Shown: positions 31,898 to 44,900 of the stretch, piece by piece
Position numbering within the stretch: position 1 is the first letter of the stretch
Layout: the number at the start of each line of letters is the position of its first letter
Assembly: GCF_030052815.1 (NCBI RefSeq)
Contig: NC_079495.1
Span: 112,060,584-112,124,583 of the forward strand
DNA from: Hevea brasiliensis
Taxonomy: Eukaryota; Streptophyta; Magnoliopsida; Malpighiales; Euphorbiaceae
Length of the DNA stretch: 64,000 nucleotides
Direction of reading: 5' to 3'
The notes under the pieces: model-generated
Told to the model about the DNA's origin: nothing
Database searches by the model: none
Seen by the model: only the letters and a program-made list of their open reading frames with translations
Program-made: the position numbers and the translations under genes

Positions 31898-33571
31898 AGT
31901 TGATCACAAATGGGTACTGTAAATCAAAGCCTCCGTTTCCTTTACTGGTCGCTTAATTTTCAATATTTTCTTGTGTTTCTAACATTGATAATTGATATTT
32001 CCAGAGATTTTTTGAAAATCAATCAAGGAAATGCCAACATATATGATATCCTGATGGACCGTAGCCTTACTTTCAGTTGAATCCTGCCGCACCCCCTTTC
32101 TCATTATTTTTTTTTCTTTTATTTTGTTGAAATTATGTATTATATTAATTTTGTTGATTTCATTGACATGTTGATTTGCAAAAAAATTTTGTTAATGGAT
32201 TTGTGATAAACTTATTTATGGATTTGCGATTTTTTGTTTTCAAATTACCCAGAAAGTGTAGAAAGAGAGAGAAAACAGATGGGGAGAGAGAAAGCGAAGC
32301 AATAGTAATAATGTATATTATTAAAATTAGTTGTTTAATATATTTTAAAAATAATTATTAAAAATATATTTAACTAAATTTTAATATATAATATTTTTTT
32401 AAATTTATACAGTTATAAAATAAATCAATAAATATTAAAGTAATAGAATAATTGATTTTAATATATTTTACATATTTATTTAATAAATAAATCAACTTTG
32501 AGATATAAACACACAAAGTCAAAAAGTAGTTTAAATAATAAGAGTTTTCTTTGTGCAATGAGAGGCTAAAGGTTCAATTTCCCTCTTCAATGTATATATA
32601 TATATATATTAAAAAATTTGGTCGTGTTGACCGATTCACCAATTATTTGACCTGTTTACTCAAATCAAACTTAATTTTCAGTCAAAAAGAATTCTTTGTC
32701 AGAATTAAACTAATCATTAATTTGATTTCTTATTATACTGATCAGATGATATAAAATTGTAACTTTTATTTTTGGTATTATCAAAAATTTTTCATCTATA
32801 ATTATGGGTAATTTAAGAGAGAGATAGAGTGAGTGAGAGATAAAGAAGAAAAGGTATGGAAGACGGACGAAAAAAGAAGAGAGGCAGTGAGCGAGGAAAC
32901 AAACTTAGATTGAGATGGCACTTGACTTAATTTATAAATATTTAATGTTTAAAAGTTAATTTATAAATATTTAATTTTAAATAATTATATATTTAATTAA
33001 AATATTTATAAGTGAATAATAAATAATTAATATGTTTAATAAAAAAATATTTTATTATTTTTTTAAATAATAAATTAATTTTATTGACTTAACATTTTAT
33101 TATAATATTGTCAAAATATATATTTCAATCATATTACAATACAATTTAGTTTTAAATTAAATAAAAAATATTTTATTAAAATTAATAAAAATAACTTTAA
33201 TTAATCTATTAAAGTTAATGTAGATAATTTATTGCAGGAAAAATAATTTTTTTAACATGAATATGAATATGATAATAAATATAATAAAAATATAGAGTGA
33301 AATTATAAAATTGAATGAGGATAATACAATAAGATATTTGATCAAATTAATTTATAAATACTAAAATAAAAAACTTTTCTCCTAATGCTTATTATTATTT
33401 TTATTATTTTCTTATAAACATAACTTAAAAACTCTAAACATTTCTTAAATAAATAAGTCTAGCTTAAAAACAAACACTTGGTTTCCTTAAAATCCTTGCT
33501 ATAATTGAGTTTTTTTTTTTATATAAATTAAACTCAACCTAATATATTTGATTAGAATATATTTAGTTTGG

Positions 33572-33603
<32 letters not shown>

Positions 33604-34341
33604 TTTTACAAGTAAGCATATTGTTTTATTTTTTTGAAGCCTAAGAGAAATTTAACATAAGCACAATCTTTAAGCTCTGGTAAATAGAACTCATAAAATG
33701 ACTCTATTATTGATTTGAAATATTTATCTCAAATTGATCGAATCGAATTACAAAACCTTTAAGATATGAAATTAATTTTTAAAGCTCCATTATGTGTTTT
33801 TGTTAAAACTGTATTCACTTATTAATATTAATTTATATAACCTCGATAAAATTATGCATATGATTTAATACATATCAAGATCTAAGTACTTAAAAAAAAA
33901 AAAGATTGAAATTGCAAGTGAGAGTAATATAAGACTTAATATCTCTACTACAGAACTCCAGTGTAATGAATGGGTCGAATATTATTCATTTCTCAGTCTA
34001 GGATTTTCTCTCTTTTATGTCATTACCTGAAAACCAAAACAACACAAAGAGTGAGATATGCGTCTTAAGGAACTACTTAAAATTATAGTTTATTTATTAT
34101 TTATTAGTAGGATGTATAAACATTGGAATACATATAATAATTTTTCACATTTTGACATAAACATACAACTGGCTTTATAAAATGGTTTAAAGCCAGATTC
34201 AAAAGTCACTAGGGCATGTAGTCTAGTTGTATATCTACATATACAATAGGAAATTAATTAAGTTGTAGAAAGTAAATGGATTGTAAAAACTAGAAATATG
34301 TTTACGTACCTCTTTATCCTTATTTCTCAGCATGCCTAAAC
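31898..34341. other. AT-rich intergenic DNA
   Basis: Very AT-rich; no coding region recognised. Holds (TA)n microsatellites at about 32592-32609 and 33579-33603. The last part before 34342 should contain the 3' UTR of the bHLH gene. Confidence 0.6.
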
Positions 34342-36009
34342 TTAATTAATGTTGTAATTAAGTAGTTGATAAGTGGTGGCATTAGTTGCCTCTTGATCAA
34401 GAAACATTGAGAATTGAGGTGTTGCCTCAACGAAAGATGAGAGATGATGGTTGGAGTTCGATTCTTGAACCAGTGAGCTATATATACCCTGGAATTAATG
34501 AATTAGAAAGAAAACTGTACATTTGAAATTAGATGAATAACTGGGAAGAAAGCCTGAATACTTGTGGAGAGGAGTCAAGTTTTAATTATTAGCACTAGCT
34601 AGAAGTGTAAGACTAAATTAATTATTAGTATCATCTTTGTAATGAAAAATGATTTCAGTTGAAATATGGAAGTGATAATTAACTAGTGGTGTTGTCAGGG
34701 AAGAATTGATTAATTAATACCTTTGGTGCTAGTGTGTTCATGTGGTAGTTCGCTTGAAAGTCGTTGCCTATGCCACTCACAAATTCAAGTTTTGCTGCAA
34801 GGAACTGAACATATATGTGTGTAAATGGTGAGTGCTACGAGTATATGTTAGAGTTGAAGAGATCATGATCAGAGTAATTCAATGATGTTATATATATATA
34901 TATGTACCTCTACTTGATTCTGTAGGGTTTGAACATATCTAATTATTTCCTCCAGTATGAGAGCCTTGCCAGTTATCTGTTGGAAGGAATTGAACAATAA
35001 CATATCTCATATTAATTCAGCTACACAGTAGCATTGAACCGTCTCCGGGAGCATGAGATTTCTAGTTTGAGCCTAATCAACAGCATGGACTCAAGTAGTA
35101 CCTGGAAAGAATATTACCTTGTCACACCCAGGAACCAGAGATTGCAACAGCTTCATCCTCGTACTTATTTTCTTTCTTCTTACCTACATATATAATATAA
35201 ACCCATTTTTTCAAGGGGAAAAAAAAAGGTGTAAAATACTAAAATACACAATTCGCATATATATGTCCGTTATTAAGTGTTTACCCTCTCAGCAAGACTG
35301 TGAGGGTCCGTTGCTTCGCCCCTTCTCGCTCTCACATGAACAAAACCTGTCAAAGGCTGTTGGCGAACTTTCTTCTCTTTTCTGGTACTAGTGGAGTTAC
35401 GTTTTTTCCTATGTGATGATGATTTTTTTGAGTCATTGCAGCATTGTTTCTCACCTTTGCTTTCTATTTCTGATCCCTATCCAAGGAAAAAAAACAATAT
35501 TATATTTAGCCATATATAACTATTTCATGCAAGAATTGAACTAGCTTGCTTTTAGCTTCTCTACTAATGGACTTCAGTTCAATACGTTAAATTAGAGTCC
35601 TCTTCATACTTGTAAGGTTTCAAGATTTAGCCCTGAGCTAAATCTACCAAAAACAAATAATTAATAAATGTACCTTCCAGGTGTCGACGTGCTTTCTCTT
35701 TTGCTCCATTAGTATCGGGGTTATCAATGGAGCAACATGAACCCATCCGCTCTCAGGATCAACCATAAATGATGGAGAAGTTGAGTGTTGATTTACAATA
35801 ACAGGAGAAGCTAGAGTATCAGTGGAAGGGACTTCTGGGTTGTCTGCAAAATGGCTAATTTCATGCAGATTAGGAATCTCCTGTCGATAGTCTTGAGAAG
35901 AGCTGGGTTTTGTGATGGTTTCTTTCTCTTGTAAAGAAGAAAAGGTGTTGGTTTTCTGTAGCTGGAGAAAAGGGTCAAGAACAAAATCAGGATGAGAAAA
36001 GGCAGCCAT
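34342..36009 (-). CDS. bHLH transcription factor, BEE/CIB/HBI1-like (six exons, 297 aa)
   Basis: Exons on the minus strand: 36009-35674, 35476-35285, 35183-35118, 34976-34908, 34804-34721, 34488-34342; all junctions are GT-AG and phase 0. The DNA-binding domain spans about residues 156-221: [24 protein letters not shown] with the H...E...R triad that reads the E-box/G-box, helix 1 (MKLLQSLVPGCDK), loop and helix 2 (ALILEEIIRYVQTLQNQVE). The HVRARRG-x-ATD-x-HS-x-AERVRR signature marks bHLH subfamily XII (BEE, CIB, HBI1), nuclear factors acting in growth and hormone responses. Some positions differ from the usual form (KKIST instead of the more common RERIS/EKIS type; FLAAKLEF after helix 2). 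The N-terminal 110 residues are Ser/Pro-rich. Which subfamily member it is cannot be said. Confidence 0.9.
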
Positions 36010-36087
36010 TTTTAGGAACTGGGAAATGATCAGATGGTATTGGGAAGAAGACAATATAAAGATGGTTGGAGTGAGACAATTTAGAAA

Positions 36088-36100
36088 ATATATATATATA
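36088..36100 (-). promoter_or_regulatory. Probable TATA box of the bHLH gene
   Basis: TATATATATATA tract 80-90 bases upstream of the ATG at 36009, just upstream of a G/C-containing segment. The position fits a core promoter with a short 5' UTR. AT-rich DNA is common here, so confidence is limited. Confidence 0.4.
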
Positions 36101-37745
36101 GGGGAGCACATCAAGTAGCTATTTTTGGCCGATCTTGATAGCCAAATTGTGAAGGTTATAGGTAATTCACCAAATCTGTCATAGAGCGATAAACACGTTC
36201 GTGTGATGTCCCCATCTTTTCAATTTGTTGAATTTCAAGCATGCACTTGTCTTATCATTTATGATTGAAACTTTGAAATATTAGCTTCTCTCTCAAGAAT
36301 CTATGATATAATAAAACAAAAAATAGATTTATGATTTATTCAATGGGTAATTAATGCCTTAGATCCTATAGATTTTTTTTGAAACTAGGGTTAAGGAATG
36401 GATTGGAACAACATCTCAATATTGAATAATAACATTACAATAATTATAGATTTAAAGTAACATTAAGCTAACATATTTAAACATAAAGGTAACATGTAAA
36501 ATAATAAATAATGCATATTATATAATAATGCTGTAAATTAATATAAAAATATTATTAACCATTATACCCAACCCACCTCAGCTCTATAAATTCCAAGCTA
36601 AGCAGTCTAAAGTATTTCTGTAGTAATTTGTTTAATTGCATAGAAATTTGTTTCTTATGGTTCAATTGTTATTCCCATACATATTCTTTGCTTTTGCTTT
36701 TTAAGATTTTGGGTAGTCCCATAATCATCGACTATTCTTTATTTTGGGTTGCCATTTGTTTCATAATTTTTTTCAAAATCTTGATTTTCCTATCAATACA
36801 CTTTAAAAGCCGTGAGTCACAAGTCAATATCCACCACCGATGATTTAGCTGGTTTTGCTCTTTCCCAACTTTGAATTGAATCCTGTAATAATTATAATTT
36901 GAAATAATTTAGCTGGCTTTAGTCAGCACTCTGCAGTACACACACACACACGGCCTCCATGACGATGACCAACCCAACCAATTACATTATACTCTTGCTG
37001 TATCTTGCTCATCCCATGTGGGAAACTTTTTCTTTTTTTTTGACAGATAGCACAACCTTAACATAGGAATAAAAACAAATCTTTACCTTTTATTTTCCTT
37101 CCATCCAAACGAAATAAGAAAATATTCCTTTATATATCTTCCTTGTTCATCTTCTTTACTCCTTTCTCACTTTTGTTTCTATACAATGTGTTAGGCATGG
37201 TTCTAAATAGCACCAGCAGCAGCAGTTATGTATTTAAAGGAAAATAAATTTAATATTATCATTATACATGCATAATGAATTTTTTAAAGTTACAAACATA
37301 GAAACTGTTATGATCATTATGTAAAGTATATTCATGTTTACTATTTAGTTGTATTTCTTAGATTTAAATATATATTCATTAAATTAATAAATTTTTTAAT
37401 AAAATTTATGTAGCAATATACTGTTATCATTATAATACAGCCGACATAAGCTTGTTTTCGTTATCTGTAATTGTGATCATAATTTAAAACAGCGGCATTA
37501 AGACATTATTAATTATTATGATATATTTCTTCAAAATTCAAAACCTAAAAAATTGTGTGATCCACATTGATTAGGTCTTTTTTGTCCTGTTCAGAAAAAA
37601 AAAAAAAAAAAAAAACAGCAGGTTAACACCTTGGATTTTAGAACAGCAAAATCAAAATGTTCAAACCCTATATGATTCTTCTTTGACATAATATAAAAAA
37701 TAGCACAATCAAAATGTTCAAACCCTATGCGATCTTCTTTGAAAT

Positions 37746-37782
<37 letters not shown>

Positions 37783-38473
37783 CAACAATAAATATAAAAT
37801 GGTATATATATGTGTGTGTGGTTGAGCAAGCAGTAAGCACCCAATACTTAGTCAATATATCTAACTAACATGATAAGGACACATGAAACATATGTAAATC
37901 TTTTATCACCAAATTAGATTAAGGTTTCCTTATCCTGACATTGTTTAATTTTATCATTCCTCGCATCTTAGTTTACCGTTTTAGCAAGGAACTGTGGCCA
38001 TTCTGCCATGACTTATTGACTGACAACGTGTCGTAACCTGTGTAGAGTATTGTAAAGTCGGTTCTAATATCATGTGAAAAATAATTAATTTAACAAATAA
38101 TAGTTAAATAAAAATAAATTAGATTAATTACCGAAATCTCTCATTCCAATCGTGACCGGTGCTTAATTTTGAAACCCCATTTCCATTGTACGGATTCAAT
38201 GGATGAGAGTAGCTTGGTTGTCTCACGTGTTCTGAGCAGCATCGTCGGTGCGTAAATGAAAAATCAATGTTGAAGAGTTGAGCTCGATGGTCTGATAAGC
38301 GTGCTCGAGGATTGAGTCCAGTTGGGACTGAGTGCATCGCGTAGCCCATGCTTACTCGAAAGTGGCGATGAGTCGATAAAGCTATAATTAAGTGAGAATT
38401 TTAATGGATAAAGCATTTTTTAATGGTGCTGTTAATCTAAACTTAATTTTTTTTTAATAAAGAATTTAACAAT

Positions 38474-38504
<31 letters not shown>

Positions 38505-41500
38505 ATGAAAATAATAATTATTAAATTCACAACATTTTTTTTAAATATAGGATAAATCATTAAAAAATCAAACATTTATAATTTTTTTCAATTTTAGGAA
38601 ATTTTTTTAATTTTATTAATTTAATCTCAAATTTTTACATTAATTTCACTTTTAGTAATTAATTTAATTAAATATTTTAATTAAAAAATAATTTAAATAT
38701 TCACCAACATCATTAATATTAGTCAATCATTTTATTCTTTTTATCATTTTAATGATTAATTTCAAATAAATCAAATAGAAATATTACTTTATTTGATCAA
38801 ATATTTATATATTCTTTTGAAAGTTATAATTAGATTTATTTTGATTATATTATTTTTTTATCAATAAAAAATTTTAAAATTAATGAAAACATTAAAATTG
38901 TTAAATAAATTAATAAAATTAAATAAATTATCTAAAATTAATAATATATAAATAAAAAAATTTGAATAATTTATCAAATTTAATGTTTTTAATTAAATTT
39001 ATTATTAAAGTTGAAAATAATATAAAAAATTAATAATTAAATTGATAAAATTAAAAGTTCGATTAAAATTAATAATTAAAATAAATATTTTATTTTTTTC
39101 ATTTAACTTAAATATATACCCTATGTTTAGATTTTTTTTATAGATTGCAAAAAAAAATTTAATTAATCTCTTAATGATTAGCATTAAAATTTAAGAGAAA
39201 AAAAAAAGAAAAAGGAAACGATTAATAAGAGGATGAGAAAACGAGAAATCCTTATCCTCCTATAGTGAACAAGAAATTCTTTTTTATTTTATTTTATGGG
39301 ATATCCACGTGTCTAGTTGCAGTGCGGTATCACCATAAAATTGAGGTTCCCTTTGAAAATCTTCAACTATTATTTGTTATTATTATTATTATTATTATCT
39401 CTTGAATATTAGTATTATGTTAAAATTTTATTTTTTAACATATTTATTATTATATTTATTATCATGAATAAATCTCTTTTAATAATATATGATCTTTTCT
39501 AATCACAATCAATTATACTAAAAAAAATTCATATTTAGAGGAAAATATAGAATAGTCATGTAAGAAATGTAAATTTAACTTAATTTTGATTAACATATAA
39601 TTATTTAAAATTTTAATATAATTAATTAAAATTTTATTATTAATAAAATTTTATATTATAATTTTGAAATATAAAAAATAAATATAAAATTATATTATTA
39701 AAATAAAAAAATAAACTACATAAAATGCAGATTATCGATAAAGCGATAATAGTTTTTAAAATTAATAAAAGAAAAAAATTAAAAAATATATACTTTATAT
39801 TTTTATAACAATATATGTCTAGCTTAAAAAAAAAAGGGCCGGAAGGAGGTGGAGAGGCCAAAAATTCATGTGAATTTAGTAGATGAATTCCTAAAACGGG
39901 GAAGGTTTCTCCCTTAAACTGATGGCCTGTCAACAAAGCTGTCCATGCTCTTGCTAGGGACGCATTGTTTCCTGATAGCCTTTTCTTGTTGATTGAGCCC
40001 TGAAGCTCACTTTCGTGCATTTTCCACGAGGACTCCGCAGTTCAATATTATTTCATCCTCCTCCTTAAAAAAAAAATAAAAAATTATATGGTACACAATT
40101 TGCTTACGTCCACATAACCATTTGCTTTCTTTCGCAATGAAAAAATTATGCACAAAGATTACAACTCCCACTCGCTTATAAATATTTTTTTAAAATATTT
40201 TTCACATTTTTTTAAGTATTTATTCATCTAAAAAATAATCAATGAAAAATGTATTTTTTTTTATTAAAGGAAAAAATAAATTATTTAAAAAAAAAATAAC
40301 TTTTTTTAAGTATATGTTATTTTTATGATTTTAATTATTTTAATAAAATATAAATATATTTATATATATATAATAAATATATATTATTAATTTAATATTA
40401 TAATTAAAAGGATGAAGAGTATTTTTTAAAAAAGTAATTTTTACAAAATAAAGTGAGCTTTATAGTGCCTGTTCTAATGATTAAAAAATTGTAATAATGA
40501 CCTTTTCCCATAAGTACAAAACAGGCCTGACCCATTACAATTAGAATTTTTAGTCTAAATGGGAGTCATCAGAAGAATCGTATCGACGCCAGCGCGACCG
40601 CAGGGCCTTGCATGACCAAGTTGTGAAACTTTTTGGACAACAAATGTTCACATCACATGACATCAACACAACAGTGGTATTTGACATGGCCAGGCCATGT
40701 GATCTGCTATCCAAACATTTAACGTTAACATGGCAGTGGAATTTTACACGCCCCGGCTATGTGACTTCATGAATCCAAGGTTCTTTTTTATTATTAATTA
40801 TTAGATATATTAAAATATTAAAAATAATAATTTTTTTATATTATAAAAAAATAAATTTTTTTTATCTTTATAAAAAATAATATATATACATTAATTACAC
40901 TTAATAATTTTTCCCTTTTTATATGTTCAGACTGTGTTTCTTCCTTACTTCACATGGTCAGACTATGTAACTTGCTGTCTTCACTTACTTTAATGCTTCC
41001 ATCCTGCTTTGTGCATAATATTCATCTACTTTGAAACCTTTAAGTGTGTAGCAAATCTTCAAAATATAGGCCATTTTAACTAAACATTATGTCATCATAA
41101 TATTTATTAAACAAATATTAGAAAGTTTAAAATAAATTTGATATAAATAAAAAATTAAAAAAATATTGGTATTTTATCAAATTATTAAAATAATTTTATT
41201 AATTATTTTGAATTCATATATTTGTTGATTTTAATTAACGCAAAATCATTACTTAATTAATTTATTAATTCTTGTTTTTGAAGAGAATTAATTTACTAAT
41301 TCTTAATTGCAATAAAATTAACTTTTTCATTTGAAATTAATAAATGTTGATTAATATGTGGATTTTGAATATTCGTCTCCTTGGCGGATGGAAAAAGTAA
41401 ACCGGATCCACCGAGAGGATATGGAGTCTGAGGACCAGACCCATCTCCAGTGGCTGGTGTCACCAAATAACACGATTTTTTCTTTTCCTTTTCCGGATCG

Positions 41501-41560
41501 ATGACGTGTACGGACCAGATTCAAACTCCTCCGTGTACTAGATTCGCATCCATATCGCCT
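36101..41560. other. Large AT-rich intergenic region
   Basis: No gene recognised over 5.4 kb. Contains a poly-A run (37593-37614), (TA)n at 37755-37782 and 38480-38504, an ATT repeat (about 39373-39400), and three patches of clearly higher GC: about 38140-38385, 39835-40030 and 40560-40780. The open frames in those patches (minus strand, 73 and about 60 codons) show no family features. Confidence 0.6.
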
Positions 41561-41564
41561 AACT

Positions 41565-41583
41565 TATACATATATATATATAT
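41565..41583 (+). promoter_or_regulatory. Possible TATA box region of the CPL3-like gene
   Basis: TATACATATATATATATAT about 350 bases upstream of the chosen ATG (41930), after which a GA-rich, leader-like sequence follows. Consistent with a long 5' UTR; not proven. Confidence 0.35.
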
Positions 41584-41929
41584 CTCAGAGAAACAGGGAA
41601 AACTCCTCGGATCTCGGAGCAATTTGAAGTCTGATCTGAATAGCTCTTATGCGGATCTGAGATTCGAAATTTCGAACATGATGATTTGTTCAAATTGTTA
41701 TAATTTATCGGGTTTATTAATATCAGATCTTAGAGAAAAAGAAGGGAAAGAAAAAACCCTAATTTAATCTGGTCAATTGGGTTTTTTTTTTGTTAAATTC
41801 ATTTCTAATTTACTGAGGATTTTTGGAAGTAGATTTATCTCCAAATTTTTTTTTGGAGGTGTTGACGAAGGTGGATCTAATTTGTTTGAGAGAAGGAATA
41901 ATAACGTTAAAGAAGAAACCCCGGACACG

Positions 41930-44900
41930 ATGGGTAAAGATGATGAGAATTTGAAGGCGGAGGATGTGGAGGAGGGAGAAATTTCCTATACGGCGTCAGT
42001 GGAAGAGATCAGTGAGGAAGATTTTAATAAGCAGGAGGTTAAGGTTGTAAAAGAATCGAAACCTATAGATGGTAGGTTTTGGACGATGAGAGATCTGTAC
42101 AAGTATCATCAGATGGGAGGAAGATACGTCTCCGGCTTGTATAATCTTGCTTGGGCACAGGCAGTACAGAATAAGCCTCTAAATGAGCTATTTGTTGAGG
42201 TTGAACCCGATGAGAATTCCAAGCGATCGTCGCCGTCGTCTTCTGTGGCGTCTGTTAATTGCAATAGTAACAGCAGCAAAGAAGACGAGAGGAAGAAAGT
42301 TGATAAAGTTGTGATTGATGATAGCAGCGATGAGATGGATAATAATATTGTGGATGTTGACAAGGAGGAAGGTGAATTGGAGGAGGGTGAGATTGATTTG
42401 GATTTTGACCCAGGTGAGAAAGCTGCTGGGGAGGGTAAAGAAGGGCTGTCCAATAGTGATGAAATGAATGTTGATGGCTTACAGATTGAGTCCAAGGAGA
42501 AGAATTTGGAGAAGGAAATCAACTCCATTCGTGAGGCTCTGGAGAGTGTAACAGTGATTGAAGCACACAAGTAAGCAATTTGTTGCTGTTGTTTCAATAA
42601 TTGGGTGATATTTTGAGAGTGGAATAAAGATTGCACATGTTGAAAATTTTTGTTTTCTTTTTTTTCTTTTTTTGGTTTATCTGTTGCTAGATCATTTAAG
42701 GCAACTTGCTCAAAACTGCGCAACACATTGGAGAGCTTGCGGGATGTGGTTCCCGAATTTAATATTCCCACAAAAGATGATCTTATGCAATTGTCATTCA
42801 CTGCTGTTCGAACTGTTAATTCGGTGAGGCACCTATCTGAAGTTTTCTGCATTCTTCTATGACAATGTCATGATTTTATAGTTTAAGCAAAGACAATAAT
42901 TTAGTATTCTTTAATTGCAATGCTTGTTGTTCTCCTTTCCAGGTTTTTTGCTCCATGAACCATAAATTAAGGGAACAAAATGAGGATAACTTTTCGAGGT
43001 ATAAACTTTAGTTATGCTTATTGCTTTCTATTGTGAAAATTTTTTTCCTCACCAAGGGTTTGGTAATTTCTTTTCTTGCTCTGTAACAGGTGTCTGTCCC
43101 TTGTAAATAGCTATGTCCCTCCTCTTTTCTCCCCTGAGCAGGTCAAAGAGGTATGGTTAATGTAACAAGAACCTTATGTTTTGTTATTGTTTTGTTTTTT
43201 TTTTCTTTGGTATATTGTCATTTGGGAGGATTCTTCTTCTTGTCACCAAGTAAACTTAAAAATTATATCTGTTTCAACAGATTGAGGTCTTGGTTTGCTC
43301 TCTAGATACTCCTGGTGTTTTGTTGAGTTCAATATCTGGTGAAAAGGAGAAAGAGACACTGATCTCTAGTGAGGTGAATAAGAAGGATGATGATGTCTCA
43401 GCTAAAAGTTCAGTTCATAATTTGATTACTACAAATAAGTTTCCTTCATCTGCGGACTCTTTTGTTAATAATAAGCCAAACATATCATTAGAAGCTCCAA
43501 AAACAGGAATTTCTACTTTTAAGAGTAGAACAGTTTTGCTCCCATTGTTAGACCTCCACAAGGATCATGATGCAGGCAGCCTTCCATCACCTACACGGGA
43601 AGCGGCACCATCATTACCTGTACAAAGAGCATCAACACCTAAGGTGGTGCTTGACATTGAAGATTCTAGAATGCGTCCATATGAAACTGATGCACTGAAA
43701 GCTGTTTCTAGCTACCAGCAAAAATTTAGCCATAGTTCATTTGCAGTGAACGATAGGCTTCCAAGCCCAACTCCTTCAGAGGAATCTGGTGATGGGGATA
43801 GTGATATAGGTGGAGAAGTTTCTAGTTCATCGGCTGTTGGTCACTTTAGACCTGTGAATCCACTTATTTTAGGGCATACAATTGCTTCTGCTGATCCTCC
43901 TTGCACTGAGAGTTCTAGTATGCAGGGAGTTATCCCTGCTAAAAGTGCTGCATCAGTGAGTTCTGGCCCTGCTTTAACTGTGAAAGCCTCTGCAAAGAGC
44001 AGGGACCCTAGGCTTCGATTTGTTAATTCTAATGCCAATGTTTTGGACCAAAACCACTGTGTTGTGCCAATGGTGAATAATGCACTTAAAGTGGAACCTT
44101 TTGGAGGAACTAGGAATTTAAAAAGGCAGAAGTCTGATGATGATGCTATTCCAGATGTTCCTTCTTTAAAAAGGCAAAGGAATGCATTGGAAAATCCTGG
44201 AGTTGTTAGGGATGTGAAAACCATGATTGGAAGTGGTGGTTGGTTGGAGGAAACTGATATGGTTAGACCTCAAACTATGAATAGCAACCAGTTGGCAGAG
44301 AATGTGGAATCTGATTCCAGGAGAATAGATAATGGAGTAACTTGTCCTACTACTGTTAGTGGAATATCTAGTGTGAATGTTAGTGGAAATGAGCGGTTAC
44401 AAGTTACAGGAACTGGTGTTGTTGCTGGGGCTGAAAAGGTAGCTGTGGTGGGTACTAGTGCAACATCTCTGCCTGACTTACTGAAAAATATTGCAGTGAA
44501 TCCAACAATGTTGATCAATATACTCAAAATGGGACAACGACAGAGACTAGCAATAGAGGGACAGCAGAAGCCTGTTGATCCTACTAAAACAACAACACAT
44601 CCACCGAACACAAATTCAATACTGGGAGCTCTTCCTATGGTGAATATTGATCCCCCACAATCCACAGAAATTTTGCCAAGACCAGCAGGAACAATTCAGA
44701 TATCTCAATTGGCTGCTGTGGTGAGTCCCTAGGTTTATTCTATTTGTTGAGCATCCATAATTATGATTATGTGAAGCATGCACCTCCAATGAGAGTTGTT
44801 TTTGTTGTGCGCCTATTGGGTTAAAACTGTAAGAGACTTTCATTAGAACTGTTTGCTATCTGTTTATGCTGTTAGACTGTCTGCTTGATCTTGAAACAAA

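Noticed and set aside
41501..41767. 88-codon plus-strand frame upstream of the CPL3 start as a separate gene or uORF
   Set aside because: It spans the TATA-like tract and presumed leader and shows no family features. A real upstream ORF cannot be shown without the transcript start.
42109..42852. 247-codon minus-strand frame rich in Ser and Leu
   Set aside because: Antisense shadow of CPL3 exons 1 and 2, crossing an intron. The sense strand has the conserved frame.
43841..44665. 127- and 131-codon minus-strand frames
   Set aside because: Shadows of the large CPL3 exon 5, without family features.
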